64,000 bases of DNA from contig CM034534.1 in the NCBI GenBank assembly GCA_020002185.1, positions 68,976,946-69,040,945 on the forward strand. The letters are read 5' to 3'. This DNA comes from Paraescarpia echinospica. Taxonomy: Eukaryota; Annelida; Polychaeta; Sabellida; Siboglinidae. The notes under the pieces were generated by a model. That model saw only the letters and a list, made by a program, of their open reading frames with translations, was not told the origin of the DNA and ran no database searches. Positions 39,392-51,481 of this stretch are shown here, piece by piece. Numbering within the stretch: the stretch's first letter is position 1; each line of letters begins with the position of its first letter. Made by a program: the position numbers and the translations under genes.

Positions 39392-41576
39392 TCTTCTTCT
39401 TCCCCTTGCTCCCTTGCGGGGTGGGGTCCACGTCACTTGGTAGCTTCTTCTACTTTTCTTGTCAGTTCTTTCCACCTCGCTCTCTCGTCCGCAATTGCCA
39501 TCCATTCATGGCTGTTCACGCCAGCCCTCCCCAGGTCTCGTTTTATGCTGTCGTTCCATCTCAGCCTTGGTCTTCCTCTCCTTCGTCTGCCGTCTCCCTC
39601 TTCTACTTTCCACGCTCTTTTCGCCAGTCTGTCTTCACCCATTCTGTGTACATGTCCCGACCATCTCATTCTGTTACCGGCTACTTTCCTCTATAGGTGT
39701 TTTTTCATTCCAATCTCCTCTCTCAATTCCTTCATCTTCCTTCTATCCTCTCGTGTTACTCTACATATTCTTCTGACCCAGTTGTTTTCTGCCACCAGTA
39801 GTTTCTCCTCCTGTCTCTCTGTCAGTAGCAGTGTTCTCAACCCATATATACAGGCTGCTACAACGTAGGCTTCTAACACACACTTTCAGTTATTTCTTCA
39901 GTTTTTTGTCCCACATAATGCCTTCTACCCTCATCCATGCTGCTGCCCCTGCTTGCACCCTCCTCTGTATTTCTTTACTACTCCTTCCATCCTCACACAC
40001 TGTACCGCCCAGGTATACAAAGCTGTTCACTTGTTTAATGGTCTTTCCGTCAATAACTACATGCAGATCTACCTCCTGTTCACCTATCCACATTACTTCA
40101 ATCTTCTCCAGATTCATTCGGAGGCCGTGTTTTCTGATGTTCCTCTTTGTTATCAGCCACCTCTGCTAGGTCGTCTGCATACAGTATCTTCTTAAGTTCT
40201 TCCTGCTCCGATATCTTTCCACTGATCAGGTTCATCACCATAATGAAAAGCAGGGGACTCAAGGCACGTCCCTGTATGAGTCCTACTTCCACTCCAAATT
40301 GTTCCGATGTTTCTCCTTCGACTCTCACTACCGCTGTTGTCTCCTTGTACATTTCCTCCACCATTCTGGCTTCTGCTTCTCCAACCTCCATCCATCTCAT
40401 GACTGCAAATGCGAGTTCTCTCGGCACGGTGTCAAATTCCTTTTCCAGATCTACAAAATCCTTTTTAAATTCTCTCTTCTTCTCGATAATTTGTCTGATG
40501 GCAAACAATCCATCATCTGTTCCTCTCCCTTTCCTAAATCCCAGCTGATTCTCTCCGATTTTGCTCTCCACTGTAAGCATCACCCTAGTATCCAGTATCC
40601 TTTCCAACAATTTCAGGGCTTGGCTCAGTAATGTGATGCCTCTGTATCTCCCTGGGTCATGGATGTCCCCTTTCCCCTTCCATGTCGGCACAATCACTCC
40701 TCTTCGCCACTCTGCTGGTATATCTCCTGCTGTGAAGCACACATTAAACAGCCTCGTCAGCCACTTGATTCCAACTAGTCTGTTTGCTTTCACCATTTCC
40801 ACTGAGAGTTCATCCACTCCTACAGCCTTTCCAGTTTTCATCTTCTTTACTGCTTTCTCCACCTATTCTTCTGTTATTGTCCTCACCTCCAGCTCTCTCC
40901 TTACGGTATGAGGTATCTCTATCTCATATTCTTCCTCCGGATTTAGTAGTTTCTTGAAGTACTCCTCCACACACTTCAGTACCTCCTTTTTTCTGTTATT
41001 GCTTGTTCAACTTCCTGGTTCCACCACCACTGTTCTTTCTTCTTTCGACTTTGTGTCGGCTTTCCTGATGTTCGGCCACATATCTCTTCAGCTGTTCTAA
41101 CAAAGCCTTCCTTAAGTGCTTTCCACTCTGATTCCACATCCTCCCTTTGTTCTTGGAGTGGCTTGAACTTCCTCTCTACTTCGGTTTTGTATTGGGCCAT
41201 CACCTCTGCTTCACATTTCCACCATTTTATTACCTGTCTTTGTTTCTTCCTTCCCTGTTTGCCTCTTCCTATCCACATTTCATAAACCACTGGTTTATGT
41301 TGGCTCGTTATGTGCTCTCCTGCCAAAACTTTGCAGTCCCTAACCTTGTTCAACTGGCTGCTTCTAACAATCAGCAGGTCTATCTCTGTTCTGTTGTTTC
41401 CACTTCTGTATGAGATCTTGCGTGATTCCTTCTTCTGAAAGAAGGGGTTTACCAGCACTAGCTGATTTCTGCCTAGCATCTCGACCAGATCTTGTCCCTC
41501 TCTGTTTCTCGTTCCATATCCGTACTTTCCTAAGGTCTCCTCACTGTTCTGTCTCTTTCCTACATGTGCATTTACA
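39392..41576 (-). mobile_element. 5'-truncated RTE-like non-LTR insertion, 2.19 kb
   Basis: Minus-strand element with a GAA-repeat 3' tail at its left end and a 12-bp target duplication. It starts inside the endonuclease (NAHVGKRQ, NREGQDLVEMLGRNQLVLVN; NRTEIDLLIVRSS, TSQHKPVVYEMW). The RT follows at 40862-40098 (GKAVGVDELSVEMVKA, EWRRGVIVPTWKGKGDI, LGFRKGRGTDDG, RALSPLLFIMVMN, KILYADDLAEV). The C-terminal part is at 40117-39433 (VDLHVVIDGKTIKQVNSFVY, GHVHRMGEDRLAKRAW, GRRRRGRPRLRW). Four frames and a few stops. The same broad group as 12651-14055. Confidence 0.9.
40098..40862 (-). CDS. Reverse transcriptase domain of the 39392-41576 element
   Basis: 254-codon open stretch with the complete palm: fingers block TGKAVGVDELSVEM, DIPAEWRRGVIVPTWKGKGD, GFRKGRGTDDGLFAIRQII, a VDLEKEFDTVPRE catalytic-Asp block, GLIQGRALSPLLF and YADDLAEV. 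It has lost frame with both the endonuclease and C-terminal parts, so it is a fragment of a dead polyprotein. Confidence 0.85.
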   Translation of the reverse strand: MEKAVKKMKTGKAVGVDELSVEMVKANRLVGIKWLTRLFNVCFTAGDIPAEWRRGVIVPTWKGKGDIHDPGRYRGITLLSQALKLLERILDTRVMLTVESKIGENQLGFRKGRGTDDGLFAIRQIIEKKREFKKDFVDLEKEFDTVPRELAFAVMRWMEVGEAEARMVEEMYKETTAVVRVEGETSEQFGVEVGLIQGRALSPLLFIMVMNLISGKISEQEELKKILYADDLAEVADNKEEHQKTRPPNESGED

Positions 41577-41588
41577 GTATTTGTTACT
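41577..41588 (+). repeat. 12-bp target-site duplication, right
   Basis: GTATTTGTTACT, identical to 39380-39391. Confidence 0.9.
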
Positions 41589-41721
41589 CCAACTATTGAA
41601 TCATTGTTTTCGATGAAAGGTTACATGATTGTACTACATGTGCTGCATTCAGGGTTACTAATATGTATTCTAGCAAAGCTGAGAGAATGTATTTTAACTA
41701 ATATGATACAAAACAACAATA

Positions 41722-44700
41722 ATGGCTGAAAATAAGGAAATAGCGAATTTGTTACCATTTTGCACGTTGACCAATCTCCAGTTAACTACGGAATACCAAC
41801 TCCCAAGAACCACATTTTCTGAACTCTTAAAAACACATAACTTGCAGCCTTGCCTTGATAAAGTATTATCTGAAGAAGTGACAAAATCACTAAACTGCAA
41901 ATATTATGATTTGACCGAATTAAACGAGTCAATACACATAACTGATGGACTAATAACTGTTATCCAACTTACAAAGCTCTTTCAAAAACTATAATCTACT
42001 CAATGCACATATTGACTCTATAAATAAAAAATTTGGTGTAATTGCGATCACTGAGGCAGGGATGAATAACCAAGATAGATGTGCGAATATATTCAAAGAA
42101 TATAATTTCTATCATCATGGACCATTAGATAACAATAAAGGCGGGTTGCTGTTTATATTAAGAAAGACGTGTACGCCCACGAACGATTTGACTTAACGCT
42201 ATGTCATAATCCTAGGTTGGACAATTTGTGTCTTGAAATAATTAAAGATGGCATCAGTTTTGTGATTGGCAATATGTATAGACATCCAAACTATAACACA
42301 CACGTTATTTCTGATCTGATTGGATCAAACTTGTCTATTATCAAGCAGGAAGGTAAAATCTGTATTATATGTGGTGATGTTAATATTGATCTTTTACAAC
42401 AGGACTCCTGTCAAACTAAGGTATACATGGACACGTTAATGAGGAAAAATCTGTTACCATGTATCACACTGCCAACAAGAATAACAGATTACTCTGCAAC
42501 TCTCATTGATCATATGAATATATATCGACCTTTAAAGTTCATGAAAAGTGATATAATTTCAGGAAACCTGTTAGTAGATATATCAGACCATTTACCTAAC
42601 TTCATCATTACAAAAGGTGTATCTAAAACTCATCACATTAATGATAGACCTAAACTGAGAATATATAGTGAAAATAATATATAAAATTTCACTCGGGAAC
42701 TGAAGAATATAAACTGGGACAATATTATGACATATAAAGATACGGGTGAATGTCATGATATGTTTGTAACCAACTACGACACAATTTTCAAAAAAAATGT
42801 TTCCCTCTTAAAAGAATGTTAATTAAACGTTACAAGGATAAAAAGTGGACGACTAAAGGCATTAGAATAATATTTAAAAAAAGGCTAGGGTGTATAAGAA
42901 ATATATCAATAGACCAAATGAATACAATAAAAGAGAATATCGACAGTATAAGAATAAGCTTACAACTATCATACGGCAGGCGGTGAAATAATATTACAGT
43001 AGCTTACTCTCACAAGCAAAACAGTCAACCAAGGAATTATGGAAGATATATGGGGAACTTGTGAATAAGGACAATAGGAACATGCACAACATTAAAAAGC
43101 TGGTCATCAGTCATATAGAATTTAATGACAACGAAAGTATTGCTAATGCAATGAACCAATATTTCGCTACTGTAGATAAAGAATTGTCAAAGACATATAC
43201 TCAGGGAAACGAATATAGACAATTTCTATCTGACCCGATACACAATACTATGTTCCTGTCACCAGTTTGTCAACAAGAAGTGATCAATGAAATTAATAAG
43301 CTAGCGAATTCTAATGTATCAGGTATTGATAATTTTCCTTCATAAATTGTCATGCAATTTCATTTGTAAACCTCTGACTGACATTTGTAATTTGTAGTTC
43401 TCCGAAGCCATGGTACCACGAGCATTAAAGGTGTCAAAAGTAATACCTATATTTAAGAAAGGATCAAGGTGTGAACCATCCAACTATCGACCAATTAGTC
43501 TGATGAGTGTATTCAATAAAATCCTAGACAAGTTAATGTTGAAGAGGTTATTAGACTTTATGGATAAAAATTACGTTTTGTCCAAACATAAATTTGGATT
43601 TCGTAAAGATCATTCGACTACGTTAGCGATTATTGAAATTATAGAAAATATTAGAAATTTTCTTGAAAATGGCGATTAATCGACCGTTAATCACGATATA
43701 TTGTTGTATTAGCTGGATCATTATGGAATAAGAGGTCATGTATGTAAATGGTTTAGACATTATTTAAGAGATAGACAGCAATGTGCTAGCATTAATGGCA
43801 CAGTTTTAGAATATGCTCATGTTCAAACTGGCGTCCCGCAGGGCTCCATCTTAGGGCCAGTGTTATTTATATTATATATTAATGATATATCGAGTGCTGT
43901 GGATCACGTATCTTTGCGATTGTTTGCTGACGCTGACGATACTAACTTGTTCATTAGTGGAATGGGTGCCAATGATACTGTGTATACGGCTATGGAAAAG
44001 TTAGAATCGCTTAGTGTCTGGTTCCGATACAATCAACTGACTCTGAACATGAGTAAGACATGTTATACAATGTTCAGTAGACATATTGAACGTGAAGTCG
44101 TGCCATTGTTGTTGCAGGGCAAACGCATTGAACGGGTTAACTCAGCCAAATATCTGGGTATAAATCTAGACTGTAAGCTGTCATGATCAGAACATATGTT
44201 CAAAGGTGTCTAAGTTATAATTTTTATTTTATCACATGGCCTCGTTCATATTTATCTCATTATATTACGCCTATGTATTTCCCCATATTTATTATGGGAT
44301 TGAATTATATGTATCGGCTTGTAAAACTAACTTAACTAAAATACAAGTTTTACACAATTTATTACTTAAAACATTAGCAAAACGTAACCGCCGTGACAGT
44401 GCCACAGCATTGCATAGGGAACTTAATATACTTAAAGTTCAGGAACTATTTAAACTAAATGTTCTAATATTTGTGTTTAAACACCGTACAAATAAACTTC
44501 CTAGTCTATTCCGCCAATTTTACAAATGTATTAGTGACTTCATGACCAGAAGTTCCAGACAAGAGAACAATTTATATATACCTAGATGTAATTATATAAC
44601 TGAACTTTGGACTAAACTACCTGTAGACATTAAACATTCGAAAACGCTAAATATTTTAAAGCATAAAGCAAGGAGCTTTATAATTGGCATTAACTAAAGT

Positions 44701-44995
44701 TTAAATATAATTACATATTGTAAGAAATTCACTTGTGAATTCTCTTATATTGGTACAACATCTCTAGCTTTAATTTACGAAAGTCGTTAACCTGAAGCTA
44801 TTACAATTGAATGCACAGTATAACCTTTATATACGTAATATTATGTATGTGGGAGTACATTATATGAGTTTGAATTAATTGGCTACCAGCTCGATAAGTT
44901 ATACTTCTCTGGTAGTCACCTCGTCTGTGTTACATTGCTCTTGAATTGTGTTGTATATTATCTGGATGAGGAAATAAATTTACTTACTTATTTAC
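41722..44995 (+). pseudogene. AT-rich EN-RT non-LTR element, many stops
   Basis: Starts ATG 41722 (AENKEIANLLPFCTL). Endonuclease at ~42000-42684 (GVIAITEAGM, NNKGGLLFIL, VIGNMYRHPNY, IICGDVNIDLL, ATLIDHMNIY, ISDHLPNFII). RT pieces at 43061-44186 (SNVSGIDNFPS, KVIPIFKKGSRCEPSNYRPI, HKFGFRKDHSTT, TGVPQGSILGPVLFILYIND, then LFADADDTNLF). The FADD box is expanded by a GCTGAC duplication. C-terminal region 44236-44697 (LNILKVQELFKLNVLIFVF, ELWTKLPVDIKHS). Tail (TTAC)n at ~44980. At least five breaks. It may be the ORF2 partner of the ORF1 at 38459-39261, separated by the later insertion. Confidence 0.82.
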
Positions 44996-45255
44996 TTACT
45001 ATAATTGCCTTCGTTGTAGATGTCGTGTGATTAACATGGTGTAATAGGGAATTACAGGGGTTAAGTTGGTGTGACAGAAACGACTGCTCGTGTAACAGGG
45101 TAGGAGTATTATAGGTATCGCGCCGCGAGATGGGAGCACCGTAGGAGTTGTACTAGATTTAACAAGATTTAACAAGATTGCCACCCAGAGAATTAACTCT
45201 AGGTGGCAGGTGGACAAGGAAGCCCTTTGGCTTATCGAGAGTCCGACCCTTTTAT

Positions 45256-48147
45256 CTATGTGTATCCCGCCCGTCTGAGGTATGTGTCGATTTTATTTTT
45301 AAACATATTCACGCTACTAGCACCCACACAATCAGAAGGTAATCTGTTCCATTCATTTACAGTCCTTTGTGAAAAGGAAAACTTTCTTATATCCAATCTA
45401 CTCTGCTCCTTTGCTAATGTAAGTTCATGTCCTTTAGTCCTTCTATCTTTCTTAACTGAGAAAAAAATATTTCTATCAATATTTTCATAATCCTTTAATA
45501 TTTTAAACACTTCTATCTGATCTCCTCTCAATCTCCTGGTCTCTAGTGTTGTTAAACCACATTTTTTAGGCGTATTTCGTAACTAAGATCCCTCAGTTTT
45601 GGTATCATTTTAGTTGCTCTCCTTTGCACTCTTTCTAGCATATCTATGTCCTTCCTCCGATATGGCCTCCACGCTTGAATACAATATTCTAAATGAGGCC
45701 TAACTATTGTTTTGTACAGCGGTATTATTAGATCTTTTACCTTATACGTTATGTTTCGCCTAATTAATCCAAGGATTTGATTTCCCTTTGAAGCTGCAAT
45801 TCCGCACTGGTCTGAAACCTTCATATCAACACTAATGGTTAACCCTATGTCCTTTTCTTTTATAGTAGTACTTAGTACAGTACCCCCACTGTATATTCTA
45901 CCTCTTCGTTCCCATGTCCTGTGTGGAGGCATTTACATTTCCCAAAATTGAACAGCATTTGCCACTTTTCAGACCACTTGATCAACCTGTCAAGATCATC
46001 TTGTAAATGATGTCTATCTCCATCACTTTTAATCCTTCTAAACACTTTTGTATCATCCGCAAATTTCAACACCTTGCTTGTTATTTCATCATCCAAATCG
46101 TTGATATATATTAAGAATAATATAGGTCCTAATACTGATCCCTGTGGTACCCCACTCAATACCGATTTCCAGTTTGAAGCCTCCCCATCAACTACTACAC
46201 GTTGTCTTCTGTCAATCAGCCATTTTTCTATCCAGTTTATTATACCATTTCCTATGCCATGGGCCTTTAGTTTAAGCAGTAATCTTTGATGTGGTACTTT
46301 GTCGAAAGCTTTTTGAAAATCTAAGTAGACGATATCTACTGGTGATCCCTCATCTACCCACTTAGTGATGTCTTCCAAAAAACATAACATATTTGTTAAG
46401 CATGACCTCGCTTTAAAAAAACCATGTTGAGATGGGTTTATCAAGTTTTGTTTAACAAGAAAATCCACCATGTGATCTTTAATTAGTCTTTCTAATAATT
46501 TACAAATTACTGATGTTAAACTCACTGGTCTATAGTTCTCTGACTTGTTTCTCGAACCTTTTTTGAATAACGGTATAATGTTTGCTTCTTTCCATTCTAA
46601 AGGAACCACTCTCTCTTCTAATAACAAGTTGAAAACTGTTGCAAGCGGTATGCTAATTTGTTCCACAATTTCCATTAGTAGTTTGGGTGGAATACCATCC
46701 ATTCCAGGTGATTTATTATCCTTCATATCCTTTATTTTGTTAGCTACCATTTCCGGGGTTACAATTAATTGTCCTAAATAGTCTGAATCTGCCCCCTTGA
46801 ACTTAGCCTCTGGTACTGTCAGTGAACTAATATCTTCCCTGGTAAACACTGAACTAAAGTACTCATTCAGGTCTTCTGCCATTAAGAATCCCTCTGATAT
46901 TATATTTCCAGCACTATCTTCTAGAGGACCGACCTTATCTTGAACTTTCTGTTTGCTTCGAACATACGGATAAAAACTCTTGCTGTCATGTTTTATATTA
47001 CTAGCTAATTGTTGTTCGTAGCTTCTCTTTGAATTTCTAATTTCAGCTGTAGCTTGGTTAAGTGCTTCTTTATAACTGTTGTAGTCTTCATCATTTCCAG
47101 TACATCTATATGACTTCCACATCACCACCACTTAATTTTTCTAATGGCTTCTTTCGATAAGCGTTTCTTTTTGGACCGTTTTCCTTGTTTTTTGAAGGGT
47201 ACAAATGTATCGACTATGCACTTAATTTCACTCTTTAATATATTCCAGCATTCTGTTGCCGTCTTATTTTTTAGTGTGTTATTCCAGTCTATCTTTGCTA
47301 AATATTTCCTCATTTCCTTATACCTTCCTTTGTGGAAATTTCTCCTATACTGCTTTTTACTATTCCTTTCTGATTTTATTTTGATGGTAAAATATATCTG
47401 GTTGTGATCGCTACTCCCCAGTGGCTCACATATCTTGACATTCTCAACTAATTCATTCTGTGAGGACAAAACTATGTCTAACACTTTCTCACCCCTGGTT
47501 GGTTCTAGCACATTTTGAGAAAGGAATGTATCTTGAACTAAAACTAAAAACTTGTGGTCCTCACTCCCCATATTCTGTAGAGATTTCCATTGTATATGCC
47601 CGTCGTTAAAATCCCCCATAATAATACAATCCCGTTTGCTTACTTCCCTTATAGCGTTTTGTATTTTTTCTTTCTCTTCTATGCTTATGTTTGGACTTGG
47701 ATAAACTAACCCAACTGTTAACGTTGAGTTTCCTGTAACTATGTTACACCAAACAGCTTCTTCGCAATCTGCTTCTCTTTCTAATTTTATTTCATAAGCC
47801 TGAACAGATTCTTTAATATATAAAATAACTCCACCTCCCTTTCTTCCTATTCTATATTTTCTAAACATTACATATCCTGTCAGTCCCATTTCAGCGTCTG
47901 ATATATCAGTGGTGGTCCAGGATTCGGTTATACCTATTATATGAGGGTCAATATCTTCTACCATAATGTTTAGTTCATTTCTTCTGTTTACTATACTCCT
48001 TGCATTTAAACAAACACATTTATATCCAGCTTCAGAAGAGTTTTCCAGACTGATATTTGCTGAATTATTTGTGCTGTCTTTATCTATGCCTCCATTTTCA
48101 GGCTTTTCTGTGAGTCCCCCCTGCGAATCTAGTTTAAATAGATGCAA
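45256..48147 (-). pseudogene. CR1 ORF2: endonuclease and reverse transcriptase, frameshifted
   Basis: Overlaps the end of ORF1 in the -1 frame and has no ATG near its beginning. Endonuclease 48147-47122: CVCLNARSI, IIGITESWTT, GGVILYIKE, IIMGDFNDGHIQW, LDIVLSS, SSDHNQIYF. RT 47131-45872: DNKSPGMDGIPPKLLM, ANIIPLFKKGSRNKSENYRP, QHGFFKARSC, VYLDFQKAFDKVPH, GVPQGSVLGPILFLIYINDL and the catalytic LKFADDTKVF. C-terminal parts 45932-45552 (RPHLEYCIQAWRPYRRKD) and 45531-45256 (LRGDQIEVFKILKDYENID, stop). Breaks occur near 47125, 45900 and 45545. Confidence 0.9.
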
Positions 48148-49267
48148 CCTGTCCCACTGTCAACAGATCGCAGCAGGTTCTCTGAGAAAACTGCTGCCCC
48201 CTTTCCACTAAGATGGAGGCCATCTCTCATGTACATATCTTCCCTCCCAACAAAGTATCCCCATAAATCTGTGAATCCCACCCCCTCTTCTTCACACATC
48301 TGCTCAACTAGTGCGTTGATCGCCATCCTCTTGCAGTTTCTATACATTGCCCCCCTTCCTCCCATTACTGGCAAAATTCCTGACAGAATAACCTGTTCAA
48401 CTCTCGTCTTCTTTAGCTTCCTCACTAACTGTCTATACTTCTGTACTATCGCAGTTGTTCCCTCCCTGTCTGCATTATTTGTTCATACATGTACCAGTAT
48501 AGAGCCCCCCTTGCCATGTCCCAATACCTTCTCTACCCTGTCAGTTACATGTTCAATCCTAGCCTCCGGTAAACAAACAACGACGTCCTTCCCCTCGCTC
48601 AGTGTCTTGTCCGTCTTTCTCATAATGGAGTCGCCCATAAACACCCTCTCTTTCCTCCTTGCCCCCTCAATCACTGCCTTAGAATAGCTCCTTCTTCGGT
48701 TTGCATCTGTCTGGTTGTTGTCTTTCCCCCTGTCGTCTTCTCTCCTGTCACATTCTCTTCCGATCCATTCTTTCCTGTTGCTTTTTCTCTTGTCACCTTT
48801 CCTCCTGTCAGCGTCCCTTTTATCGACTTCTCTTCTATCACATTTGGTCTCACTTCCTTTCTTCCCTTCTTCTTTCGTCCCATCTCATTTTCCTTTCTCC
48901 TCTCCCGTCCCATCTTCCCTCCCTCCTTCTCTACGGTCACTTTCTTCCCTGTCACCTTCACGCTTGTCACGTTTTCTGTTGTCGATTTTCCAATTTCTTC
49001 CCCTCCAATCACCTTCCCTCCTCTCAATCTCCTTTCCTCAGTTTTCTTGCCACTGCTATTCTCCTTCAATCTTGCAGTATTCTCACCTCTCTCCCTGTCG
49101 TCTCTCTCCATTCGACCTGCCTCCTTGCTAATTCCCATCTCCATTCTCTTCACAATATCTGCCAACCTAACTATCTCCTTCTGCAGACACTCCACCTTCC
49201 AACACCCAATGCACTGAAAGGTGAATCCTTCCTCCACGGTTTCTGCCCATGACTTAGATGCGTGCAT
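48129..49267 (-). pseudogene. CR1 ORF1: Cys/coiled-coil region plus SGNH/GDSL esterase domain
   Basis: ATG at 49267. The N-terminus has FQCIGCWKVECLQKE and a coiled coil (IVRLADIVKRMEM), then a long Lys/Glu/Thr-rich linker with VTGKK/VTGEK repeats. A frameshift near 48680 leads into an esterase domain: block I MGDSIMRKTD and the terminal catalytic block RDGLHLSGKGAAVF. An in-frame TGA stands at ~48483, just before TNNADREG. Esterase domains are a known feature of CR1 ORF1. The frame ends IYLN with the sequence T TTA AAC TAG (48138 down to 48129). Confidence 0.8.
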
Positions 49268-49290
49268 TCCTAAGGAGGTTGGCAGGCTCC

Positions 49291-49300
49291 GCGCATGCGC
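49291..49300. promoter_or_regulatory. NRF-1-type palindrome in the CR1 5' region
   Basis: GCGCATGCGC, a perfect core of the NRF-1 site, 24 bp upstream of the ORF1 ATG (49267). Confidence 0.5.
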
Positions 49301-49395
49301 GAAAAGCAAGTCATATTAGTGATCGACCAGAAACCGGCGCCATTCAATCAACGCATGCGAACGGGTTATCATCGCCGTTTTATCGTTTCTATACG

Positions 49396-49669
49396 ATGAC
49401 AACCTCCATCTTTGTACACAATGGCAACGACGATTTATCGGATTTTCTTTACTTATGTTGTGTTCACAACAACTGTGATAATCTTTCTCTCCTGTCGTGT
49501 CCATGTCTATACGCGAAAACGTGTTTAGCGAACGTTTCATTCCTCGATGATTTGAAGGCTCGACGAATGATCTACTTACTCAAGTTACTGGACTTGGCTT
49601 TCGCGGTGTCAATCTTAGCTAAGTTGTCATCGCCGATCTTGATCGCAGTTCGTCTTTGATACAGGTAAG
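49396..49669 (+). other. Open frame ending at a strong splice donor; possible host first exon
   Basis: A ~88-codon frame from ATG 49396 (TTSIFVHNGNDDLSDFLYL, LYAKTCLANVSFLDDLKARR) ends in TGA at 49657, followed by ACAG|GTAAGCC. On the minus strand the start of this stretch (AAGATGGAGG near 49410) may be part of the CR1 5' region. I do not recognise the peptide. It could be a first exon spliced downstream, or chance. Confidence 0.25.
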
Positions 49670-51481
49670 CCAGTATGTACTATGTATAATAGTTGTTTGT
49701 TATGGCACGCGAAGTTGTTCCTAATATAAACAAAAACATGAAAGTTGTAGGAAAATTAAGAAAAATCTTACATATAAAGTCATAGGCCCTTGCCTTAGCA
49801 AACCGGGCTAATAAGTGATTCATGATACTATAATATTGGCATTATTATCTTATAACAATTATCATATAGCCTAGACCAGTGGTTCACAAACTGGGGGTCA
49901 CAGACCCCTGGGCCTGGGGGTCGTTTGGCAATTTCCGGGGTCTCTTCTGATGATATTGTCATTGTATAATTGGGGATCAACATTTTGCCTGGCATGATCA
50001 ACCATGTTTTGGAGGAGAAAAGTGTTGAAAAACTGACATTTCTATTGCAAAGGATACTATCTTGAAGCTGATCAGGTGGGAGTATGGAAAGAGGATATCC
50101 CCCGGAAACAAATGCCCTCAATTTGCCCCGTTTTAAGAACCTGTGACTGGAGACGAACTCTGCTCATGATATATTTCTATTCCACAACCAAATCGATTAG
50201 CTGACATTGTGATAAGTACAAACGCAATGTTGCAGAGAGGAAATCTAGCTGTTACGGGTATCACAAGCAAAATGAAACATCTCTCAACTTGGTAATGATA
50301 AAATAGATTTCTTTTTGAGAAATGAAAAACCAAATTTTCATAAAGTTGGAGGTGCAATTTTGGGTATCTTTGTCATGTTGGAAACAATATTAGAACTCAG
50401 AGTTTGTAAGATAATTCTGTGAAACACTGAGTCAAACATATAGGCAAGTACTAAGTGGCCCATTCAATGTCCCACTGACACCTATGCACCTGATCACATT
50501 GATACTGGTCAGACAGAGCTTCTGGGACTCCAGCAACATTGGTGCTAAGGTGAATTTATATCCTGAAACTGTAACAATAATGACACAAACACTTTTGAGA
50601 AAGTTCTACTGGCCTAGGTGTATAGTCTAGCTACAGTATAGTGTGTACAGAGTCAGGAATGGGTTTACATAATGGCTTCAACAACTACATGATTTATTCA
50701 ACATATACATTTATTAGTACGCGTTATGTATAAAGAAAAAAACATAATCGTAAATGAGAATGGAATAATACAGAAATCATAAACTTGTAAACTGTTGTAC
50801 AATAGTTATGATAATTTTAGACCAAGTAAAAAGAAACATTCTTGGTTGTATTTTTTAAAATAGACATACCCTTATGATTTAATGGTGAGTGTTTTGGATG
50901 ATGACCACCATGTCTTAGATCATGTAAATAATCATGGTAGCTGATTTATTTAATTACTACAGCCCTACACCTTGAATTATAATGACATCTAAAGCATGCC
51001 TTGAAATAATCAAGCAGTACACTGCATGACAAGTTTGGGATCAGGATTTCTTGAGAAAAAAACTGTTTCGCTGTCACTGGCATATATATATATATAATAA
51101 GAAAGAGGCTGTGATACCCAAAAATATACAACATGTTTCATTTGGCATCTGATAATGTAAGTGAAGTGATAGAAATAACATATGATGAAAACTGATGATG
51201 TTTCATTCTGTTCTGTACATTATATTATTATGCTCTATTATATATTGTTTAAATAATATATTATACTAATGTGTGTTAATATAATGTTTAATATGTTGTT
51301 ATATGGTGTAACGTATGTCAACAAAACAAGGCTTGCATTAATTCATCTAAGTACAAGTAAATCCTCATTCCACTGCTGACTGGTATCTAAGGCTTTCATT
51401 GTTTGCCTAATGCACAATATGACAAAATCCTGATTCATTCCTATCTGGGGTAGAAATTGGTGGCAGCACATTGCAGTATGC
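49670..51481. other. Non-coding
   Basis: AT-rich with no supported reading frame. A short (TA)n run lies at ~51083. Confidence 0.5.

Larger units (their letters stand above)
45154..49310 (-). mobile_element. Nearly full-length CR1-clade retrotransposon
   Basis: Minus strand. The 3' end is at 45154 with a short terminal repeat (two copies of TTGTTAAATC), as typical of CR1. ORF1 (49267-48129) has an esterase domain. ORF2 (48140s-45256) has endonuclease and RT. A GCGCATGCGC palindrome at 49291-49300 lies just upstream of the ORF1 start. A second copy of the same 3' region occurs at 63124-64000. A handful of indels and one nonsense codon inactivate it. Confidence 0.88.

Noticed and set aside
48671..49131. 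Ser/Leu-rich plus-strand frames at 48701-49252
   Set aside because: Antisense of the Lys/Glu-rich linker of CR1 ORF1.
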